Positions 34,045-45,555 of a stretch of DNA of 64,000 nt are shown here, piece by piece. Source of the stretch: Mactra quadrangularis. Lineage: Eukaryota > Mollusca > Bivalvia > Venerida > Mactridae. The position numbers were made by a program, and so were the translations under genes. Position 1 is the first letter of the stretch, and every line of letters begins with the position of its first letter. The notes under the pieces were generated by a model. It was not told the DNA's origin, searched no databases, and was given only the letters and a program-made list of their open reading frames with translations. The DNA lies in the NCBI GenBank assembly GCA_025267735.1, contig CM046297.1, positions 22,036,011 through 22,100,010 on the forward strand, written 5' to 3'.

Positions 34045-34741
34045 CTTCTTAAGTGAAACTGATTTAATAGAAAGCAAGGTTAGGTACATGTATATGAGAA
34101 AATATTAAATCATATTCTATGATACTAATTATTACCATTATTTAAATAATATGAACATTACCTTATAGTATCCGTACCCAATGAATCAATAATTTTCACG
34201 TCAAAAATCTGAACTTCGCGAATGTTCACTTTTAGTACTTATCAGTAAAATGTCCAGGAAAATATTTTATCAATTAGCAGTCTTGTTTGATTTTTAAAAT
34301 CAAAATGAATAAAACTGCACGCACATATAAAATCCCCTCTTTCTATAAATGGTCCGAAGATACTCTATATTTCGGCATGTTTGTACTGTTGGGAGTTATC
34401 AATGTTTCAAGGTTTCAAAGTACAATTAAATTTACAAATGATTTCAAAAGTTTGTTCTAGTGTTCCCGTTATCTCATAGCGTTATCTTTACTTTTATTTA
34501 TACGATAAAATCCGAACATATCCAAATGTTAGCAACTGTCAACTATTCGTGGCTACTCGGCTATTTCCGTTGCTTGATAATGTGCGTTTTTTGCCGCTAG
34601 AAAATGCGTTTGTATATGTTTGAAATTTCGTAATTTACACAAATGAACAGATGACGTTTTCTCACATAAGTACGACACGATGATTTGTCTGTTAGGGATT
34701 GACCATGTTCTGGTTCAAGTCCCACATAGAGCACAAGTAAT

Positions 34742-35100
34742 TTCTCATTCGGAACGACCTCGGCGATCATCTACGAAGATACACCTCGGATATCAATCGT
34801 AGTAGAAATACAACAAAGTTATGAGGTCAGGCGATTAACCTCATAGGTTAAGTAGTGCCGATGTAAACAATCAACATGGCAGATCATTTTGCAGAAAGTA
34901 TCGAGTACACAAATATGTTTGAGGATCAACTTTGATTTGAGTGAATATCAGCTACAGGCATTGAAGAGCTTAAACTGCCCATAATCGTCCGTCATTTTTG
35001 GTGTGTGCTAGCGTTCCAAACGTCGGGAACGAGGTTAGATTCTATGATGGAACTACTTTCGCTCCTCGTGATATCCGAGGTGTATTTGCGTGGAAAATTG
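34742..35100. mobile_element. Foldback element around ATACACCTCGGATATCA
   Basis: GATACACCTCGGATATCA (34780-34797) and TGATATCCGAGGTGTATTT (~35069-35087) are inverted copies. The left border CATTCGGAACGACCTCGG resembles the ATTCGGA MITE family. Confidence 0.65.
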
Positions 35101-36350
35101 TTTTCGTGCTGGAACGTCGACTCAACTACCTGAGATATTTTCATATACATTCTTGAATGTTGTCAACAACCTATTACTGTGTTAAGAGGATTCTGCTAAA
35201 CGGATCAACTTCTGACGGTGTAAAATAATGTCTATACCTTCTGAAATTTTCTTATGAGTGGTCTCAATTGTGTCGTTCGAACTTTCCTCGAAATACCTTT
35301 AAGGGATCACTCCGCTGCCCTTATATTTTCATTTTAGTTGTTCGAAGAACAACTATATACAATGTACAACAATTTTGAGAAATCAGTATAGCTCACTTCA
35401 AAATATACATATACAGGTAACTGAATGGACACAACATTTCAAACATGTGTTAAACAAAGAAAAGTTTGAATACAAAATAGTGTCATAATTACATATAATT
35501 AACCAAATTCTAAGAAATACTGCACATGCAATTTAAGAAGCACAGCAAATTATTATGATATCGGGAATAAAAGTTTTTACAGCGGTGAAGATTAGCAGTG
35601 GGAGCCCTATTCAAATGGTTCCACATTGTATTACTCTAATTATCGTCGGTCCTGACCAACGATTTAGACAATTATCAAGATTTGAGCACTTGTGTCGACA
35701 CCGGTTGCCTTAAGCCAATCAAAACGATGCATTTGAGGTCACGTGATGAAAAAGATGACGTCGAGTAGTCAAAATAGGGGTGCGTGTATGGACTCGTCGA
35801 CGCTGTGTTTTGTCGGGTTACCTGTTTGTATTACCAGAAAATACCATTATTGATATATGAACGAGTACCAGTTTCAAGAAAGTTGCAATGTAAGACCAGA
35901 AAACATGCATAACTAATTGTAACATGTTCATTTCTTAAAAAGAACTCGCATTTGTTGAAACACAACAAACCTTTCTTCCTTACTTTTTATTGTTGATTGT
36001 TTAATTATTTAGAGAAACGCATATTGAAAACCAAGTCTCATGTCAGAGAAACAAAAGTTTTATTGCACAAGAAATTGAAATGATACAAAAAAGACAATTA
36101 ACATTGTTTGTTACATAATGTTATTCATTTTACCAAGTTATCAGCATAAGTAATAGTAAGAGATTGTGATATGTAATGTGTTGACAATTAAGGTGTATAT
36201 ATATATATACATGTATAAGACTCATCTCATTAGTTTGTAATAAGATGTGAGCATTAAAAACATATTGAAAATGCTAAGCATGTATTAAGCATAAAATAAA
36301 ACAATAATAAGTCCGTATGATTTAAAGAACTGAAAACAAATAACAAGAGA
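35100..36350. other. No gene recognised
   Basis: Mostly AT-rich. The only notable segment is a G+C-richer patch at 35690-35830 (see the regulatory entry). Confidence 0.4.
35700..35775. promoter_or_regulatory. Promoter-like cluster: CCAAT, E-box, CRE
   Basis: CCAAT at 35715-35719, the palindromic E-box TCACGTGA at 35739-35746 and the CRE-like TGACGTC at 35756-35762 fall within 50 bases of relatively CpG-rich DNA. No exon could be linked to it, so the call is tentative. Confidence 0.25.
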
Positions 36351-36580
36351 GCCATGATGGCCCTTACTCGCTCACCTGAGCCTAATTACTCAAAATTATC
36401 TAAACATAGCATTCTGATAATATTTGCAACAAACTTCAAGTGTAAATCATTAAGATAAACATTATATGTTTGATTAATATCACATCAAAAAGAGAAATGC
36501 AACCAAATGTTGTGAACATGTAAGGTTTCCCAAAACTTTCTCATAAAACAGTATTTAGCAATTAGCTTGTATGCTGGACC
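36350..36580. repeat. Molluscan-type dispersed repeat, one end
   Basis: AGAGAGCCATGATGGCCCTT followed by ACTCGCTCACCTGAGCC is a familiar terminus of a repeat family also represented near 21030-21165 and 38140. The far end is not defined. Confidence 0.5.
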
Positions 36581-36583
36581 TTT

Positions 36584-37110
36584 GAGCCCAAGATGAACTT
36601 GTAATATGTTGCTCATTCGTTCGGTATAAGCATAAAATATGTCTGTATACCTGGTCTTCCGGGGTCACACTTCACCGTTTGGGCTCTTCAGGGGTTCGAA
36701 CCCACTATAAAACGTTTAGAGTACATATATTATATGGCTAATTTGAGGTCAAGCCCCCGCTTTCAGCCCCAATATAGACTATTATGGAGGGGCTCATTCG
36801 AATAGTATTAGCATAGTGTGCGTCTGTATACCCGGTCTTCTGTGGTCAGATTTCACCATTTGGGCTCTACGGGGATTCGAACCCACTTAAAAAAATACAT
36901 AGTAAGTAAATCTATTATATGGCTTTTTTTAGGCAACACCCATCCTTTTAGCCCCAAGATGGACTTGTATGATATTGCTCATTCGCTTGGTATTAGCATA
37001 AAATACATCTTTATACCATGTCTTCGCCGTTTGTGCTCTACAGGGGTTCGAACATATAATTGCAAATGTGGTTCAATTCAATTGTTACAGTGTCCTGTTA
37101 AACAGTGTAC
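36584..37110. repeat. Three tandem ~180-bp repeats, each with a box B-like site
   Basis: Units begin at AGCCC(C)AAGAT near 36585, 36765 and 36950. Shared phrases are GCTCATTCG, GTATTAGCATA and TTTGGGCTCT. Each has GGGG(A)TTCGAAC (36691, 36871, 37043), which matches an RNA polymerase III box B. Confidence 0.75.
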
Positions 37111-37169
37111 ATTAGATTAACTTACATTTCCAGTAAAACTATCTGCTATTAGGGAGTAAGAAATGTCAT

Positions 37170-37325
37170 CTGGCGGCCATAAGTATATCTCAGAGGCGGA
37201 TACAGAACAGGGCTGCCTGGGGGGCTGGTAGACCCAACTTGGGGTGGGTACGGGAGGGGTTTCCCGAAATTTTGAAAAATGAAGGTCTAAAATTGAGCAT
37301 TCGAGCACCCCTCCCGTACCCCTTT
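37170..37325. repeat. C/G-rich dispersed repeat fragment
   Basis: AGGCGGATACAGAACAGGG and the facing GGGAGGGG / CCCCTCCC runs resemble the family of (A)GGCGGAT-ended elements seen complete at 61365-61650. Confidence 0.45.
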
Positions 37326-37329
37326 AAGG

Positions 37330-38110
37330 AACAGTTAAATTACTTGTTAGTGTTTCTTATATTCCCATCACATTGAGTCAACGAGGTGTGTCCAGTAACC
37401 TTTTTACGGTATGTAATCACATTTAAAGCATTTACTTCTTTTATTTAATAAATGCTCGTTGATTTTATTTACATACTATTTTTAAAAAACATCATGCAAA
37501 ACACTTGCTTTTCCAAATGTTAACTACATGTGTATGTATTTTTCAAAACTCGCAACAATATTGAACCCAATATTCATTATGTTTTTTTTTCTGTTTAAAC
37601 ATTGATGAGAATATCCGATAGTTAGTGAAATTATACTTCAATTCATGCTGTAGATTTATCATGCATTATATTTGAGTTTGGTCAAATTTAGAAGAAGAAA
37701 AAGAAATGTTGTTATATGGTACTTAAGAAATTTTGGATTCGTCGATAACCATATCATACTAAATAGTAAAGAATTTTTTTCTTCATTTAACATATTGCGG
37801 AAATTTATTCTTCCATCTTATAAACCTCCTTAATTAACATACAAAAACATATACTTGACAGGGAATGGCTTATATATATTACAAAGGAGTTAATTCTATG
37901 TCATTTTGTTTTTAAATATAGGGTAAAATGTTTTATTTTAAAATAATTACACAATTTACAACTATGACCGTGTATTTTTATTTGCTTTTTGTTTTGACAA
38001 GATACTGCTAATCTGGTTAGAGTTATCTTAAATGGGCGATTTTTTTATGTAAAATCGGCAAATTTTCTCACCGATTCGGTGTTTTATACAAGTTACCAAT
38101 TTTATTTTTA
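37330..38110. other. No gene recognised
   Basis: Very AT-rich; nothing supportable. Confidence 0.4.
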
Positions 38111-38129
38111 TAAAATTCTTGGCGTTTTT

Positions 38130-38400
38130 ATCGTCACTTGAGCACTAAGTGCTCAAGGTGAGCTATTGTTGTGGTCTGACCAATGTGCGTTAGTGCGTGA
38201 GGGTGTGCGTGTGTGCGTGTGTGCGTGCGTCCGTCGTCAACAATTTCTTAAAAATATTCTTGTCAAAAACCATATGATCTACAGTTATTAAAATTGGCAT
38301 GTGGCATCACTAGAAGGCGCATTACAAAAAAATGTTCAAATTATACCCGTGGGGTTTAAATTGACCCCGCCCCAGGGGTCACAAAATACTTTAGAACTGC
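38130..38400. repeat. Dispersed repeat with terminal palindrome and GTGCGT tract
   Basis: CTTGAGCACT, A, AGTGCTCAAG (38137-38157) is a near-perfect 21-base hairpin, followed by AGGTGAGCTATTG and a (GTGCGT)n microsatellite at 38180-38235. The same terminus type is common in molluscan genomes. Confidence 0.55.
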
Positions 38401-38434
38401 ATGGAAATTTAGATTTAAAGAAATTTAGTTTATG

Positions 38435-38555
38435 GAAAAAGTGGATTTCTAGTCCATGGAAAGAGTGGATTTCTAGTCCATGGAAGGAGTAAATTTCTAG
38501 TCTATGAAAAGTTGATTTCTAAAAATGGGTTTTTAATCTATATAAAAAGTTGAAT
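38435..38555. repeat. Degenerate ~25-bp tandem repeat
   Basis: Units built on GTGGATTTCTAGTCCATGG recur 4-5 times with increasing decay, at the edge of the satellite block. Confidence 0.7.
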
Positions 38556-38559
38556 TTTA

Positions 38560-39080
38560 CTCTATTTGGTTACGAAAAATATTGGGGACGAATCATTGTT
38601 TACATCTTGATTCGTCTTCAAACTTTTCGTACCAAAAAAGTTGATTATGAAAAGTATTGGGGACATATCTTTGTTTTCATTTCGATTCGTCCTCAACCAC
38701 TTCCTACTAGTAAAAAAGTTGGTTACGAAAAGCATTGGGGACGAATTTTTGTCTACATTTCGATTCGTCCTCTAACTTTTCGTTACGGAAAAAGTTGGTT
38801 ACGAAAAATATTGGGGACGAATCTTTGTTTACATTTAAATTCGTCATCAAACTGTTCGTTCCCAAAAAAAAGTTGGTTACGAAAAGTATTGGGGACGTAT
38901 CTTTGTCGACATTTCGATTCGTCCTCAAACATTTCGTACCAAAAAAGTTTGTTACGAAAAATATTAGGGACGAATCTTTGTTTACATTTTATTTCGTCCC
39001 CAAACTCTTCGTACCCGAAAAAAATCGGTTACTAAAATTATTGGGGACGAATCTTTGTCTACATTTCGATTTTTGAGTAC
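38560..39080. repeat. Left flank of satellite: diverged ~76-bp palindromic monomers
   Basis: About seven units, spaced 75-78 bases (landmark ATTGGGG-type sites at 38581, 38656, 38734, 38810, 38888, 38963, 39040). Each unit reads GGTTACGAAAAATATTGGGG then ACGAAT, a 16-20-base spacer, then ATTCGTCCTCAAACTTTTCG: the two halves are near-perfect inverted copies. Confidence 0.9.
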
Positions 39081-41540
39081 GAAAGCATTTAGGGACGAAT
39101 GTTGGGGACTCGGCCCCTGACCATTTCGACCCAAGTTTTTTTTGAGTACGAAAATATTAGGGGACGAATCTTGGGGATTCGGCCCCTGACCAATTCGACC
39201 CAAGTTTTTTTTAGTACGAAAATATTAGGGGACGAATCTTGGGGATTCGGCCCGTGACCATTCCGACCCAAATTATTTTGGGTACGAAAATATTAGGGGA
39301 CGAATCTTGGGGATTCGGCCCCTGACCATTTCGACCCAAATTATTTTGGGTACGAAAATATTAGGGAACGAATCTTGGGGATTCGGCCCCTGACCAATTC
39401 GACCCAAGTTTTTTTTTGAGTACGAAAATATTAGGGGACGAATCTTGGGGATTCGGCCCCTGACCAATTCGACACAAGTTTTTTTTGAGTACGAAAATAT
39501 TTGGGGACGAATCTTGGGGATTCGGCCCAACACCATTTCGACCCAAGTTTTTATGAGTACGAAAATATTAGGGGACGAATCTTGGGGATTCGGCCCCTGA
39601 CCAATTCGACCCAAGTTTTTTTTTAAGTACGAAAATATTTGGGGACGAATCTTGGGGATTCGGCCCCTGACCATTTCGACCCAAATTATTTTGAGTACGA
39701 AAATATTAGGGGACGAAACTTGGGAATTCGGCCCCTGACCAATTCGACCCAAGTTTTTTTTGAGTACGAAAATATTTGGGGACGAATCTTGGGGATTCGG
39801 CCCCTGACCATTTCGACCCAAGTTTTTTTTGAGTACGAAAATATTTGGGGACGAATCTTGGGGATTCGGCCCCTGACCAATTCGACCCAAGTTTTTTTTT
39901 GAGTGCGAAAATATTTGGGGACGAATCTTGGGGATTCGGCCCCACACCATTTCGACCCAAGTTTTTTTTGAGTACGAAAATATTTGGGGACGAATCTTTG
40001 GGATTCGGCCCCTGACCATTTCGACCCAAGTTTTTTTTGAGTACGAAAATATTTGGGGACGAATCTTGGGGATTCGGCCCCTGGCCATTTCGACCCAAAT
40101 TATTTTGAGTACGAAAATATTAGGGGACGAATCTTGGGGATTCGGCCCCACACCATTTCGACCCAAGTTTTTTTTGAGTACGAAAATATTTGGGGACGAA
40201 TCTTGGGGATTCGGCCCCTGACCATTTCGACCCAAATTATTTTGAGTACGAAAATATTTGGGGACGAATCTTGGGGATTCGGCCCCACACCATTTCGACC
40301 CAAGTTTTTTTTGAGTACGAAAATATTAGGGGACGAATCTTGGGGATTCGGCCCCTGACCAATTCGACCCAAGTTTTTTTTGAGTACGAAAATATTTGGG
40401 GACGAATCTTTGGGATTCGGCCCCTGACCAATTCGACCCAAGTTTTTTTTGAGTACGAAAATATTTGGGGACGAATCTTGGGGATTCGGCCCCTGACCAA
40501 TTCGACCCAAGTTTTTTTTGAGTACGAAAATATTTGGGGACGAATCTTGGGGATTCGGCCCCACACCATTTCGACCCAAGTTTTTTTTGAGTACGAAAAT
40601 ATTAGGGGACGAAGTTGGGGATTCGGCCCCTGACCAATTCGACCCAAGTTTTTTTTGAGTACGAAAATATTTGGGGACGAATCTTTGGGATTCGGCCCCT
40701 GACCAATTCGACCCAAGTTTTTTTTGAGTACGAAAATATTTGGGGACGAATCTTGGGGATTCGGCCCCTGACTGTTTCGACCCAAATTATTTTGAGTACG
40801 AAAATATTAGGGGACGAATCTTGGGGATTCGGCCCCTGACCAATTCGACCCAAGTTTTTTTTGAGTACGAAAATATTTGGGGACGAATCTTGGGGATTCG
40901 GCCCCTGACCAATTCGACCCAAGTTTTTTTTGAGTACGAAAATATTTGGGGACGAATCTTGGGGATTCGGCCCCTGACCATTTCGACCCAAATTATTTTG
41001 AGTACGAAAATATTAGGGGACGAATCTTGGGGATTCGGCCCCTGACCGTTTCGACCCAAATTATTTTTGAGTACGAAAATATTTGGGGACGAATCTTGGG
41101 GATTCGGCCCCTGACTGTTTCGACCCAAATTATTTTGAGTACGAAAATATTAGGGGACGAATCTTGGGGATTCGGCCCCTGACCAATTCGACCCAAGTTT
41201 TTTTTGAGTACGAAAATATTTGGGGACGAATCTTGGGGATTCGGCCCCTGACCAATTCGACCCAAGTTTTTTTTGAGTACGAAAATATTTGGGGACGAAT
41301 CTTGGGGATTCGGCCCCTGACCATTTCGACCCAAATTATTTTGAGTACGAAAATATTAGGGGACGAATCTTGGGGATTCGGCCCCTGACCAATTCGACCC
41401 AAGTTTTTTTTGAGTACGAAAATATTTGAGGACGAATCTTGGGGATTCGGCCCCTGACCATTTCGACCCAAATTTTTTAAGTACGAAAATATTTGGGGAC
41501 GAATCTTGGGGATTCGGCCCCACACCATTTCGACCCAAAA
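39081..41540. repeat. Satellite core: ~35 tandem 69-bp monomers
   Basis: Period 68-69 bases. Two main variants alternate: one with ACCAATTCGACCCAAG and a T8 tract, one with ACCATTTCGACCCAAATTATTTT. Each monomer contains an 11-bp stem (GGGGACGAATC against GATTCGGCCCC, one mismatch) around a TTGGG loop. Because 69 is a multiple of three, long open frames exist on both strands (up to 320 codons), but they switch frame at 68-base units and are not genes. Confidence 0.95.
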
Positions 41541-41960
41541 ATGTTGGTTACGAAAATATTGGGGACGAATCTTTGTTTTCGTGATTCATCCTTAAACCCT
41601 TCGTACCCGAAAAAAGCTGGTTACGAAAAATATTGGGGACGAATTGTTGTCTACAATTAAATTCGTCAAACTTCATTCCACGCAAAAAGTTACACAAAAA
41701 ATATCGGGGACGAATCTTCTTTTTCAAATTGATTCGTCCCCAAACTTATCGTAACTGAGAAAGTTGGTTACGAAAAATAATCTTTGACATTTTTATTCGT
41801 CCACAATATTTTCGTAACAGGAAAAATGTTTGTTAGGAAAATTCTGGAGCTTTGATCTGTACTTTTTGGTAACAATATATCTTGGGTGGAATCTATTACA
41901 TTTCGTATCCAAAAATTTTGATTTGTTGTTTTTTCAAGTACGAAAATATTTGAGGACAAA
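41541..41960. repeat. Right flank of satellite: diverged palindromic monomers
   Basis: Units of the ~76-bp type return (GGTTACGAAAAATATTGGGG, ATTCGTCCCCAAACTTATCG) and decay progressively until they fade near 41960-42060. Confidence 0.85.
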
Positions 41961-42129
41961 ACTTAACCTTACTTAGGTAATTTGGTAACTTATTCTAATC
42001 CCAAAATATTTAACGAAAATCATTGCATTTCAACTTGTACCCAAGAAATTTCGTAACCATTTTTTTTAGTGAGGTGTTAAATTCTTTTGAATAATAAAAC
42101 AACAACACAATTTAATAAATCTACTTGGA

Positions 42130-42250
42130 CAACAAACATCTCAAGGACAAGGAGTCCGAGATGACTTGTTAAATATCAGCAGGTCAAATTATAACAAGTA
42201 AACGAAATTGGACAATCATCTCAAGGACATAAAGTCCGAGATGACTTGCT
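42130..42250. repeat. Pair of identical-type hairpins 80 bases apart
   Basis: CATCTCAAGGAC, 5 bases, GTCCGAGATG at 42137-42163 and again at 42217-42243. This is a dispersed repeat, not a terminator. Confidence 0.65.
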
Positions 42251-42326
42251 AGAAAAATGGGCCAACTGTACATAAAATTCATCTGGTTGATTCTTCTACT
42301 GCAGAGATCAATAGTTTTACATTCAC

Positions 42327-42371
42327 CAATTTGATATGCTCGATGAATACTTCTGATCACATCATTCTGAA
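42327..42371 (-). CDS. Weak exon candidate of unknown family
   Basis: On the minus strand, a good acceptor (CTGCTTTATTTCAG) is followed by an open frame beginning NDVIRSIHRAYQIGE, with a possible GTAAAA donor after it. The amino-acid composition looks coding, but I do not recognise the family. There is no neighbouring exon, and a dispersed repeat with hairpins begins about 80 bases downstream. Confidence 0.18.
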
Positions 42372-42720
42372 ATAAAGCAGACAAGAAACTTTAACTGAAA
42401 TGTGATATTTTGAAATACTATAAACACAAGCACAGGTCTCTGTAGCAAAACTTTAAACTCACTTTCTCTACTATCAACATTGATTTTGTTTATACCAATT
42501 AAAAAGTTGTACGATGAGCCATGTTAAACCATTCTTTTTAAAACGGACAAGTATGGTAACAAACAACAGCATTTAACTTCAAGTTATCATAAATTTTTCT
42601 CATTCATTAATTTTGTAATTATGTTATGCTATAACAAATCTGCTGTACAAAACTTGCAATTCTCCGAGTACATTCAACTACTTTCCCTTGGACTAAACAA
42701 ATTCAACACTGATTGTAGGC

Positions 42721-43097
42721 AGGCGTGTAGCTACCAGTACGCAGCTGCGTACACATTGGTCAGAAAATTGTAAAAATACAAACACCAAAAAATGTGAAAA
42801 AATCTTAGGCCTGAGAGGGGTAGGGGTGTGTGAAACAAAACTGCTTGATCGTTATTTTACTAACCTTATGTCAAGTTATGTTTCAATGGGACTTGAGATG
42901 CCTTTTGAGAGTTGAATTTACGGTTTTTAAATTGGTTGTTTGTCTTTGACTCCAGTCTAAATAACTCTTTAAACGCTGGTTAAAATTGAATGATAATTGG
43001 TATGAATGGCATGCCCTTGACCCTTAGGATTTTGCGTATTTTACACATTAAAAAGCCCTTGCTACCCCACTGGTAGGATTTAAACTACGCCTATGAC
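42721..43097. mobile_element. MITE with AGGCGTGTAGCT / CATAGGCGTAGTT ends
   Basis: GCAGGCGTGTAGCTACC at 42720 faces AACTACGCCTATGAC ending near 43097, an imperfect inverted pair around 370 bases. Confidence 0.55.
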
Positions 43098-43137
43098 TTG
43101 TTTTTTTACAAATGCTACAACACTATGTGCAATTAAA

Positions 43138-44455
43138 CAAGAGCAGTCCAGGGACAGCACGCTCAACTTTCAGGTGTTTTGATCATGGCAAGGCTTATCT
43201 TTTAACAAAAATTATTTTAAGACAGGACTTAATTTTTGAAAGGAAATAAATCAGTCAAACAATAATTACCAATTCATATTTGTAAAATATAAAAGGGGCA
43301 TAACTCCTAAAACATTCATCCATAGTAATGTCCCTTCAAAGTTAAGTAGACATAGTATCAAAGAATAAGCATACCTACTTTCATTTAAATATCTTTATAA
43401 GGAACTATTAATATTTCAATTCCAAAAATAATCCAAAAAAATTAAAATTAAAGAGTTATGCCCCTTTGTAGTCATGTAGATGCAGTACTGATGAATAAGC
43501 ATACTAACTGTCATTTAAATATCTTAATGAGTATTGTAATATTTCAGTTTAAAGAACTTAAACCCTAATTTGAAAGTTGAAATGGGGCACAACTCCAAAA
43601 ATAATTCATCAAGAGTTACATCCCTTTGTAGTCGAGTCTGTAGTACTGATGAAAAAGCATACTAACTTTCTATCAAACAAAATATATTCAGTTTGAGCAA
43701 ACTTTAATCTTAAATATTAAAGTATAAATGGAAATAACTCGAAAAGTAATTCATCCAGAGTTATGTCCCTTTGTAGTCTGATAGATGAAAAACTGATGAA
43801 AAAACATTCCAACTTTCATTCAAATATATTTGAAAGTACTAAAAATATCCCATTAGAACAAAATTTATTCTTAAATGTTCAAGTATAAAGGGGCATAACT
43901 CCAAAAAGTTCGTCCACAGTTACCTCCCTGTATAGTTGTGTAGATATAGTACCAATAATTAAGTATACAAACTTTAAGTCAAATATCTTGATTAGTTTTA
44001 AAGATATTCCATATAGAAAAAAAATTAACCTTATATTGTACCATTTTTAAGTATAAAAGGTCAATTTCTCCAAAAAAAATTTATCCACAGTTACTTCCCT
44101 TCAGAGTCATGTAGATATCCTACCGATAAATAAGTATACAAACTTTAAGTCAAATATCTTGATCAGAATTGAAGATATTCTACATAGGAAAAACTTTAAC
44201 CTCATATTTTGCATTTTTAAAGTAAAAAGGGCAATAACTCAAACAATAATTCATCCAGAGTTATCCCCTTTCAAAGTATGGTTAATATAGTCCCACTAAA
44301 TAAGTACATTAACTTTAAATAAAATAACTTGGATAGTGTTGAAGATATGAGAGTTTCAAAAAACTTAAACCTGAAAACCAACGCCAACGCCAAGGCCCAC
44401 GCCGACGCTAAAGTGATAGCAACAGCTCTCATTTTCTTCGAAAAGTCGAGCTAAA
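43138..44455. mobile_element. Element with ~160-bp tandem-repeat core, copy 1
   Basis: Opens AACAAGAGCAGTCCAGGG ... GCACGCTCAAC and closes GCCGACGC ... GAAAAGTCGAGCTAAAA. In between are about seven diverged repeats at 130-170-base spacing (landmark CATAC[TC]AACTTT at ~43370, 43500, 43655, 43805, 43965, 44135, 44302), each with GGGGCATAACTCC and an ATGTCCCTT-like box. The layout is that of bivalve tandem-repeat elements (pearl/DINE-TR1 type). Confidence 0.7.
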
Positions 44456-44604
44456 AATTAATAATTTCATGTTTAATAAATAATAATTTTATTTGAATTG
44501 TAACTTATCTTGATAAATGTTTCATCTTAGAGAAGTTATGTATCGAATACAGTAAGTATTAATAAAAACATTAAGTTATTGAAGGTATGTGAAATCAGCA
44601 GCAA

Positions 44605-44965
44605 CATCAGCAGCACAGCAGGAAACTTACTGCTAGGCATTTTTGCAGTAGGAACAAGCATCTTATTTCTCTCTGTTTTCTGTCAGTAAAATGTCGATAT
44701 GTTCTTCATTTTCATGTATAAAATTAAGCTATGTGAGGTTGACAGTTACATTGAGAACAATAATTAACACTTACACTCAGCTTATATTTCGTGGTATTTC
44801 TCCAGAGTCTATTTATATGATAATATTCAATATTTCAACTTGACTATCATCATCGTGGTCATTATCCGTACCAATATTACTGAAAGTTGGAGCAATATAA
44901 CCATCATTTTCAAATATTTACTGCTGTACTGCTGAAATTTCTAGCAGTAAAGTTACTGCAAATTT
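44605..44965. mobile_element. MITE with CAGCAG...ACTGCTAG inverted ends
   Basis: GCAGGAAACTTACTGCTAGG (~44618) is matched inversely by CTAGCAGTAAAGTTACTGC (~44941). Confidence 0.55.
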
Positions 44966-45088
44966 GCAAATTCAAATCTTCAAATATGTAACTTGGTTAC
45001 ACGTCATGTAATAGTACCATTTTTATAGTGAAAAAAAACTAGCCACTAATTGTATAAAATTACTTTCAATGGATATACTTTATGTGTA

Positions 45089-45437
45089 CAGTGCCAACCA
45101 AAAGTTTGGAGACAAAGGTAACTTACAGCTAAAATTCTTAAAAGGAGTTTTTTTACAAAAGCAAGCCAAGTACATTTTGTATGCTTGGTGATAAAATATA
45201 AAATGCATCACATTCATAAGAATCAGCATCTGATTTACGAAAACCTTTAAAACTATGATCAATGTAATGCTTTTCCTATAAACACAGTTTTTCTCTGTTA
45301 GTCTTAACTGTAATTGAAACCATAACTAAAACATTTTAATACAAAAAGATTTTTGAAATTTTCAAAAAAAAGTTTTAGTATGCCTACTAAAGTAGACATA
45401 CTAAGTAAAAATGTCTTCAAACATTTGGTTGCCACTG
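45089..45437. mobile_element. TA-flanked MITE (Tc1/mariner-like)
   Basis: TA at 45087-45088 and 45438-45439 borders CAGTGCCAACCAAAAGTTTG and, complemented, CAGTGGCAACCAAATGTTTG; both continue GAAGACA-like. Confidence 0.8.
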
Positions 45438-45469
45438 TATATATACTGTTCTTGACTTCAGGACTTAAC

Positions 45470-45555
45470 AATAGGACAAAACTGGATCAGGACAACTCAA
45501 CACAAGACATCTCATGCTGCAGGTAGGGACAACTCGAACCCTGAACAACTTAACC
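45470..45555 (+). repeat. GACAACTCAACCC motif cluster 1
   Basis: Four to five 16-20-base units (GGACAACTCAACACAA, GGGACAACTCGAACCCT, GAACAACTTAACCCGT) in head-to-tail order. Confidence 0.7.

Noticed and set aside
36818..37120. 100-codon open frame
   Set aside because: It spans the 180-bp tandem repeat and shows no protein family features.
38550..39076. Frames of 113-161 codons at the left of the satellite
   Set aside because: They follow the 75-78-base palindromic monomers and have a repeat-driven composition.
39273..40235. Open frame of 320 codons (minus strand) with 23-residue repeats
   Set aside because: It is the translation of the 69-bp satellite; equally long frames exist on both strands and in several phases, and they break wherever a 68-base unit occurs.
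39081..41540. Regular repeats considered as a CRISPR array
   Set aside because: The repeats are contiguous with no unique spacers, and the host is an animal genome.
42137..42243. Hairpins as transcription terminators
   Set aside because: Rho-independent terminators do not apply to a nuclear animal genome, and the hairpins belong to a dispersed repeat.
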